This document shows positions 1-5,050 of a stretch of 9,028 nt of DNA, one piece after another. The notes below the pieces were generated by a model. That model was not told the DNA's origin, searched no databases, and saw only the letters and a list, made by a program, of their open reading frames with translations. Source of the stretch: JASJHI01 sp965371355 (GTDB lineage Bacteria > Actinomycetota > Acidimicrobiia > Acidimicrobiales > Ilumatobacteraceae); contig CBDUYD010000119.1 of assembly GCA_965371355.1 (NCBI GenBank), forward strand, positions 1 through 9,028, in the 5' to 3' direction. The stretch's first letter is position 1; every line of letters starts with the position of its first letter. The position numbers were made by a program, and so were the translations under genes.

Positions 1-113
1 ACCATCGCGACCGCCGAGAGTGCGGCGACGAGGCCGGCACTCCGTCGGCCGGAGATCGGGTCAGACGTTGCGCGCGGTGCTCGCCGCTGCGTGTTCCGCC
101 GGATGTTCAGCAT
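1..113 (-). CDS. 5' end of an unidentified exported or membrane protein gene (cut by window edge)
   Basis: Read on the minus strand, an ATG at 113-111 opens a frame with no stop for 37 codons before the window ends. A good ribosome binding site (AAAGGAA, 3-4 nt before the ATG) precedes it. Of its 37 codons, 30 end in G or C, like the surrounding real genes; an overlapping plus-strand frame reaches only 46 of 73. The predicted N-terminus is basic (many Arg in residues 5-24) and turns hydrophobic at about residue 26 (AGLVAALSAVAMV). This looks like the start of a signal peptide or first membrane segment. The Arg pair at 23-24 just before it is faintly Tat-like but lacks the full motif. It is transcribed away from manA. 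Too little is present to name the family. That it is a gene is fairly likely; that it is exported is inference. Confidence 0.55.
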   Translation of the reverse strand, partial: MLNIRRNTQRRAPRATSDPISGRRSAGLVAALSAVAM

Positions 114-237
114 CAATTCCTTTGGGGGGTGGAGGTAGCGCGGTCGAGGACATCCAGGGGCCGCTTGCCCGCCACACGCCTCACGCCAATCGTTCTCAGT
201 ATGCATTACTCATCGGTCGATTTGCCGTCGCGGTCGA
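114..237. promoter_or_regulatory. Divergent intergenic spacer between the left-edge gene and manA
   Basis: This 124-bp spacer separates two divergently oriented starts, so promoters for both genes should lie here. The only AT-richer patch is around 187-224 and contains TATGCATTACTCAT. Around it sits a small imperfect inverted repeat, AGTA-TGCAT-TACT (199-211). I could not fit a convincing -35/-10 pair on either strand. A G-run (124-129) becomes a C-run in the leader of the left-edge gene, just before its AAAGGAA. The 9-mer GCGGTCGAG occurs at 140-148 and again at 230-238, the second copy touching the manA GTG. CGGTCGA is common in this genome, so the repeat may be chance. Confidence 0.35.
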
Positions 238-1233
238 GTGATTTCTCGCCCGTACGCTGATCGCGTGTCGCTCGTGGTCACCGGATCGGTCAAGCACTAC
301 ACCTGGGGCGACACCGCGTTCATCCCCGAACTGCTCGGGCTCGAGCCCGACGGGCGGCCGTGGGCCGAGCTGTGGCTCGGCACCCACCCCGCCGGCCCGG
401 CCGTCCTCGACGATGGGACCCCACTGATCGAGGTGACCGGACCACTTCCGTACCTGCTCAAGGTGCTCGCCGCCACCGAGCCATTGTCGCTCCAGGCACA
501 TCCGAACGCGGCACAGGCCCGTGCCGGATTCGAGCGAGGCGTCTTCCCCGACCCGAATCCGAAGCCCGAGCTGCTGGTGGCGCTCACCGGCTTCGATGCC
601 TTGTGCGGCATCCGCCCGATCGAGCCGACCGGCCGGTTGCTGTGCGCGCTGGGACTCGGAGAACTCGCCGACGAACTCGAGCGCCGCGGTCCCGGTGGCG
701 TGCTCGCCGACCTCTACCGGGGGGAGATCGCCGTATCGCCGATCATCGAGGCGTGCAGGGCGAGCGACCTACCCGAGGCGCGGCTCGTGGCTGAACTCGA
801 CGATCGCTATCCGGGCGATCCGAGCGTCGCCGTCACCCTGTTGCTCAACCGCGTCCGACTCGAGCCCGGAGAAGCGCTGCACCTGACCGCCGGCAACCTC
901 CACGCCTACCTCGGAGGTGCCGGCATCGAGCTGATGGGCGCCAGCGACAACGTCGTCCGCGGCGGGCTCACGACCAAACACGTCGACATCGACGAACTGC
1001 TCGACGTCGTCGACGCAACACCGCTCGCCGAGCCGGTGATGAAGACGGCAGCGACGTCCGGTCGGTATCCGCTTGCAGAGGCCGGCTGCGAACTCCGCCG
1101 AATCAGCCCGGGTGACTCCCACCGATCGGTCGGCGACGAGCTGGCGGTGGGCCTCGACGGCTCGACCGTGTACCTGCCATCGGGAACCGAATACCGGCCG
1201 ACGGCCGAGACCTACCTCGTCACGTCACCGTGA
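238..1233 (+). CDS. manA: Mannose-6-phosphate isomerase, class I (type I PMI)
   Basis: Interconverts mannose-6-phosphate and fructose-6-phosphate in the cytosol, linking glycolysis to GDP-mannose and mannosylated glycans; it needs zinc. Visible type I motifs are YTWG (21-24), AELWLGTHP (43-51), LSLQAHPN (83-90) with zinc ligands Gln86 and His88, KPEL with Glu111, and GNLHAYL (219-225) with His222. The signature ELMGASDNVVRGGLT (231-245) carries the active-site Arg241. At 331 residues it is shorter than most class I enzymes (about 390); the shortfall is in the C-terminal cupin barrel. The residue before KPE is Pro where many relatives have His (NPKPE, not NHKPE). The start is uncertain: GTG 238 is the longest, but GTG 265 or 274 fits the family N-terminus, and codons before 265 are richer in third-position T. 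No Shine-Dalgarno precedes any of them. It converges on ispG with a 27-nt gap. Confidence 0.92.
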   Translation: MISRPYADRVSLVVTGSVKHYTWGDTAFIPELLGLEPDGRPWAELWLGTHPAGPAVLDDGTPLIEVTGPLPYLLKVLAATEPLSLQAHPNAAQARAGFERGVFPDPNPKPELLVALTGFDALCGIRPIEPTGRLLCALGLGELADELERRGPGGVLADLYRGEIAVSPIIEACRASDLPEARLVAELDDRYPGDPSVAVTLLLNRVRLEPGEALHLTAGNLHAYLGGAGIELMGASDNVVRGGLTTKHVDIDELLDVVDATPLAEPVMKTAATSGRYPLAEAGCELRRISPGDSHRSVGDELAVGLDGSTVYLPSGTEYRPTAETYLVTSP

Positions 1234-1234
1234 C
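1219..1234. terminator. Hairpin at the manA stop, possible bidirectional terminator
   Basis: GTCACG-TCAC-CGTGAC forms a perfect 6-bp stem with a 4-nt loop spanning the manA stop codon (TGA at 1231-1233). A second, weaker inverted repeat follows: GACCA at 1240-1244 pairs with TGGTC at 1258-1262 across a 13-nt loop, reaching the ispG stop. Neither has a U-run, so a classical Rho-independent terminator is not shown. Their position in the only gap between two convergent genes is where a terminator would be expected. Confidence 0.3.
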
Positions 1235-1260
1235 AACGCGACCAGGGACGACGCGCGTGG

Positions 1261-2490
1261 TCAGGCGCCGGTCGTGCGGCGGATCTCGACGATCTTCTCG
1301 GCGGCGTGGTTGGCGTCGTCGCCCTGATCGGCGAGCAGGCGGGCACGGTCGCGCTCGGCCTCCCGCCGCGCCTTCTCGAGGTCGACCCGCTCGAGTGCGG
1401 CATCGACGCCGTGCTCTGTGATGTACTCGGCCCACTCGACGAGTTGCTCGACCATCTCTGACTCGGGGACGACGGCGACGTTCTGCCCCTTGACGAAGAG
1501 GTGACCGCGCTTGTTGCCGGCGGCGATCCCGATGTCGGCATCGCGGGCCTCCCCGGGTCCATTGACGACACACCCCATCACCGCCACCTGGAGGGGCAGT
1601 TCACGCTCGCCGAAGGCCTCCATCGCCCGCCTCGCGATGTCGATCACGTCGACCTCGGCGCGGCCGCAGGACGGACAGGCGATCAGATCGACGTTCTTGC
1701 GCTCGCGTAGCCCGAGCGCCTCGAGGAGCTGACGGCCAGCACGGGCCTCCTCGACCGGATCGGCGGTGAGCGAATAGCGGATCGTGTCACCGATGCCCTC
1801 GAGCAACAGCGTCGCGATCCCGGCGGTCGCCTTGATGAGACCGGCAGGGGGTGGACCGGCCTCGGTGACGCCGAGATGCAGAGGGTGATCGGTCACCTCG
1901 GACAGCTGCCGGTAAGCGTCGACCATCAGCGGCACGCTCGACGCCTTCACCGAGATCTTGATCATGTCGAATCCGACCTCGTCGAAGTAGGCGATCTCCT
2001 GCTGCGCCGACTCGACCATCGCCTCGGGCGTCGCGCCGCCGTACTTCTCATAGAGCGCAGGATCTAGCGAGCCGGCGTTCACGCCGATGCGGATCGGTAC
2101 CCCGCGATCGCGGGCCTCGGATGCGACCGCCTTGATGTGTTCGGGCCGGCGGATATTGCCTGGATTGAGGCGCAGCCCGTGGACACCCGCCTCCATCGCG
2201 GCCAGCGCCATCTTGTACTGGTGGTGGATGTCGGCGACGATCGGCACGGGCGAGCGCGGCACGATCCGAGCGAGTCCCTCCGCGGCCTCGGTGTCGTTAC
2301 AGGTGCACCGCACGATGTCGGCCCCGGCGGCGGCAAGTGCGTAGATCTGCTGGAGAGTGCCGTCGACGTCGGCCGTCTTGGTGATCGTCATCGACTGGAT
2401 CGACACCGGCGCGTCGCCACCGACGTCGACGCTGCCGACAGTGATCTTGCGGGTCGGCTTGCGGGCGACCGCCGAGCTCGACACGTCCAC
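1261..2490 (-). CDS. ispG: 4-hydroxy-3-methylbut-2-enyl diphosphate synthase (flavodoxin/ferredoxin type)
   Basis: Penultimate MEP-pathway enzyme (GcpE). It reductively opens methylerythritol cyclodiphosphate to HMBPP using a [4Fe-4S] cluster. The TIM-barrel part carries SIQSMT (30-35), VADIHHQYKMAL (85-96), RLNPGNI (107-113), RIGVNAGSLD (134-143) and HLGVTEAG (205-212). The C-terminal cluster domain has CPSCGR (Cys272, Cys275) and GCVVNGPGEA (Cys307, with Glu314 as the usual fourth ligand). The 409 residues slightly exceed the family norm (about 370-390) because of a charged helical tail from about 355. The start is GTG at 2490, four bases after the rseP stop; a second GTG two codons later is equally possible. 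No Shine-Dalgarno is visible, so translation is probably coupled to rseP. It is the last gene of the block and its 3' end faces manA. Confidence 0.97.
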   Translation of the reverse strand: MDVSSSAVARKPTRKITVGSVDVGGDAPVSIQSMTITKTADVDGTLQQIYALAAAGADIVRCTCNDTEAAEGLARIVPRSPVPIVADIHHQYKMALAAMEAGVHGLRLNPGNIRRPEHIKAVASEARDRGVPIRIGVNAGSLDPALYEKYGGATPEAMVESAQQEIAYFDEVGFDMIKISVKASSVPLMVDAYRQLSEVTDHPLHLGVTEAGPPPAGLIKATAGIATLLLEGIGDTIRYSLTADPVEEARAGRQLLEALGLRERKNVDLIACPSCGRAEVDVIDIARRAMEAFGERELPLQVAVMGCVVNGPGEARDADIGIAAGNKRGHLFVKGQNVAVVPESEMVEQLVEWAEYITEHGVDAALERVDLEKARREAERDRARLLADQGDDANHAAEKIVEIRRTTGA

Positions 2491-2494
2491 GACG

Positions 2495-3883
2495 TCAGCC
2501 GATCGGCTCGGTGATGTCGAGGTAGAGCCCGGCGAACATCAGCAGCGCAAGAACCATGATGACGCCCATCGCGAGCGGCATCAAGCGCTCGACATCGGCG
2601 AAGTAGCGCTGCCTCGACCCGCGGCCCCACTCTCGAACGCGTTCATAGGTCGCGATCGCCGCGTGCCCGCCGTCGAGCGGCAACAACGGGAACATGTTGA
2701 ACACCCCGATGAAGATGTTGAGTACCGCCAACAGGTACAGCACCCCCGCCAGACCCGACGTCTCACCGATGTCGTCGGACACGTTGGCGACGCCGTAGAT
2801 CGTGGTCGGACGGCTCCCGATGTCGTCGCTCGATCCGGTGAGGTGGCCGACGACGTTGACGGGATTGAGCACCTTGACGACACCCTTGACCGACTCGAAC
2901 GACACGGGGACCACGTCGGTGACGGCGTTCACCGCAGCTCCGCCGAGACCGTGGTCCTGGTAGAGCGGTGGGCTGTACGACCGCAGGCCGATCAGCGCTG
3001 TGCCGTAGAGTTCGTGATCGTCGGGCACGTTGGTGTTGGCGACCAACTGAGCCGACACCCGCACCGTTTCACCATCGCGCAGCACGACGACCTCGACGTC
3101 GTCGCCGGGCTCGAACGAGCGGACCGCAGTGCCGAGTTCGGCCGAGGACGCAACGGTGATCCCACCGACCGAGACGATCTCGTCGTCCTCGACGATGCCC
3201 GCGGTCGAGGCGGGCAGGCCATCGCTCGTGGCGGCGACGAGCACGCGCGGCTCGTCGCGCGCGGTGATCTCACCCTGCGTGGAGTACACGGCGAAGAGCA
3301 GCACGATCGCGATGATGATGTGCATGATCGATCCGGCCGAGATGACGAGCATCCGCTTCGGATAGCTCTGCTGGCGGTATGAGCGGCCTTCGTCTGTGGG
3401 ATCGACATCGTCCATCCGGTTCATCCCGATGATGCGAACGAACGCGCCGAGCGGCAGTGCCCGCACGCCATACTCGGTCTCGCCGCGCCGGAAGCTCCAC
3501 AGACGCGGACCGAAGAAGAGGAAGAACTGGGTCACTTTCATGCCGGTCCAGCGCGCGGTGAGGAAGTGACCGAGTTCGTGGAGGAAGATCGAGACGACGA
3601 GTCCGAAGACGAAGACGAAGATCCAGATGTTGACGAACGCCAGCCAGACGAACAGGGCGCCGATGGCGGCCATCGCCAGCCAGCCGGTCCAACCACCCGC
3701 GAGCTCGTCGTCGGACCTCTCGCGCACCGCACCGCCGGCGACGATCTCGCTCTTGACCCTTTCAATCCGGGGGTCGATCCTGGCGTCGAATCGACCGCCA
3801 CCGGCCCGGTCGGCCTCGACCGGCGGATCGAACGCGGGAGGGTCCGGCGGGGCCTGATCGGATGCTGAGAGTTGATCGGTCAT
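2495..3883 (-). CDS. rseP: Site-2 family intramembrane zinc metalloprotease (RseP/Rip1, peptidase M50B)
   Basis: Membrane protease of the RseP/Rip1 family, which cuts anti-sigma factors or other membrane proteins inside the bilayer; the substrate here cannot be read from sequence. HELGH (102-106) gives two zinc ligands and the catalytic Glu; LDGGH (403-407) gives Asp404 as third ligand. One PDZ-like domain lies at about 213-283, as in mycobacterial Rip1 and unlike the two PDZ domains of E. coli RseP. Other membrane segments are near 178-200, 379-400 and 435-455. The family motif AGPxxN reads AGSIMH (183-188). Ahead of HELGH are a Pro-rich, charged tail (1-64) and a 37-residue hydrophobic run (65-101), long enough for one extra membrane pass. 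At 462 residues it is longer than Rip1 (about 400). Its ATG overlaps the dxr stop (ATGA) and no Shine-Dalgarno is visible, indicating coupled translation. Confidence 0.94.
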   Translation of the reverse strand: MTDQLSASDQAPPDPPAFDPPVEADRAGGGRFDARIDPRIERVKSEIVAGGAVRERSDDELAGGWTGWLAMAAIGALFVWLAFVNIWIFVFVFGLVVSIFLHELGHFLTARWTGMKVTQFFLFFGPRLWSFRRGETEYGVRALPLGAFVRIIGMNRMDDVDPTDEGRSYRQQSYPKRMLVISAGSIMHIIIAIVLLFAVYSTQGEITARDEPRVLVAATSDGLPASTAGIVEDDEIVSVGGITVASSAELGTAVRSFEPGDDVEVVVLRDGETVRVSAQLVANTNVPDDHELYGTALIGLRSYSPPLYQDHGLGGAAVNAVTDVVPVSFESVKGVVKVLNPVNVVGHLTGSSDDIGSRPTTIYGVANVSDDIGETSGLAGVLYLLAVLNIFIGVFNMFPLLPLDGGHAAIATYERVREWGRGSRQRYFADVERLMPLAMGVIMVLALLMFAGLYLDITEPIG

Positions 3884-5037
3884 CGTCTGAGTAGTTCTGA
3901 GGCGACCCGTCGGGCGGTCGCATCGGCGTGTTCAACGTCGTGGACGGTCATCGGGGTTCCTCCATCATGCCTCTCCATCACCCCAACGCACACGTCAGCG
4001 ATCTGATTCCACCGGATCGATCCGGCGAGAAATGCATCGACCGCGACCTCGTTGGCGGCGCTCAACCAAGCTGGCGCGCTACCGCCCAGCCTGCCCGCCT
4101 CGTAGGCGATGTCGAGGCAGCGGAACGTCTCCCGATCCGGCGGTTCGAAATCGAGCCGACCCAACTCGGCCCAGTCGATACGGCCGAACGGTGTCGCCAT
4201 CCGGTCCGGGTAGGCGAGGGCGTAGCCGATCGGCAGGCGCATGTCGGGCATGCTCAGCTGTGCCATGGTCGAACCGTCGGTGAACTCGACCATCGAGTGC
4301 ACGACCGACTGCGGATGGACGACGACGTCGATCCGGTCGTAGGGAGTGCCGTACAGCTCGTGCGCCTCGATCACCTCGAGCCCCTTGTTCATCAGCGTGC
4401 TCGAATCGACGGTGATCTTCGGGCCCATGCTCCACGTCGGATGAGCGAGGGCCGACTCGACGGTCACCTCGGCCAGGTCGTCGGCGGTCCTGCCCCGGAA
4501 CGGTCCACCGCTGGCGGTGAGGAGCAGCCGCGCGACCTCGATCGACGGCCGTTCGGACGAGCGGAGACACTGGTGCAGCGCGCAGTGCTCGCTGTCGACC
4601 GGCACGAGTTCGGCGCCCGGTGTCTCGCGCAGGGGCCTCACGACCGGGCCCGCCGCGATCAGGCTCTCCTTGTTGGCGAGTGCGAGCCGCCGACCCGATC
4701 TCAGCGTCTCTATCGTGAGGGGCAGGCCCGCGAACCCGACGACGCCGTTGACGACGACATCGGCACCGTCGACGATCGCCGCGAGTTCGGCGACGACATC
4801 GATGCCCGCCGGAACCATCATCTCGACCTCGGCCCGCGCGACGGGGTCCGCGACCGCGATCAGGCGTGGGCGGAACTCGCTCGCCTGATCGACGACCTCG
4901 CGCACGGAACTCCCCACGCTCAGCGAGACGATCTCGTACGAACCCGGCTCGCGCCGGTTCTCGGCGCGGATCACATCGAGCGTCTGGGTGCCGATCGACC
5001 CGGTCGAACCTCCGATCGCGACCCGGATCGCGTTCAT
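3880..5037 (-). CDS. dxr: 1-deoxy-D-xylulose 5-phosphate reductoisomerase
   Basis: Converts DXP to 2-C-methyl-D-erythritol 4-phosphate with NADPH and a divalent metal, the first committed step of the MEP isoprenoid pathway; target of fosmidomycin. The NADPH loop is GSTGSIG (10-16). LANKESL (120-126) and PVDSEHCALHQ (146-156) follow, with metal ligands Asp148 and Glu150. TASGGPF (174-180) and HPTWSMGPKITVDSSTLMNKGLE (199-221) complete the active site, with Glu221 as the third metal ligand. The C-terminal part has HPQSVVHSMVEF (241-252), PDMRLPI (264-270) and AANEVAVDAFLAG (327-339). The length of 385 residues is normal. The ATG lies 13 nt after the cdsA stop, with only a weak GGG upstream, so reinitiation after cdsA is likely. 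No catalytic residue is missing. Its stop overlaps the rseP start. Confidence 0.98.
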   Translation of the reverse strand: MNAIRVAIGGSTGSIGTQTLDVIRAENRREPGSYEIVSLSVGSSVREVVDQASEFRPRLIAVADPVARAEVEMMVPAGIDVVAELAAIVDGADVVVNGVVGFAGLPLTIETLRSGRRLALANKESLIAAGPVVRPLRETPGAELVPVDSEHCALHQCLRSSERPSIEVARLLLTASGGPFRGRTADDLAEVTVESALAHPTWSMGPKITVDSSTLMNKGLEVIEAHELYGTPYDRIDVVVHPQSVVHSMVEFTDGSTMAQLSMPDMRLPIGYALAYPDRMATPFGRIDWAELGRLDFEPPDRETFRCLDIAYEAGRLGGSAPAWLSAANEVAVDAFLAGSIRWNQIADVCVGVMERHDGGTPMTVHDVEHADATARRVASELLRR

Positions 5038-5050
5038 CGCCCGAAGAGCG

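Noticed and set aside
20..241. Plus-strand frame of 73 codons with a lipobox-like LAAAC, whose stop overlaps the manA GTG (GTGA)
   Set aside because: The GTGA overlap is tempting because manA lacks a Shine-Dalgarno. However, only 46 of 73 codons end in G or C, there is no ribosome binding site, and it conflicts with the better-supported minus-strand start at 113.
2357..3382. Plus-strand frame of 341 codons opposite ispG and rseP
   Set aside because: It spans the junction of two real minus-strand genes and reads as Arg/Asp/His-rich shadow sequence.
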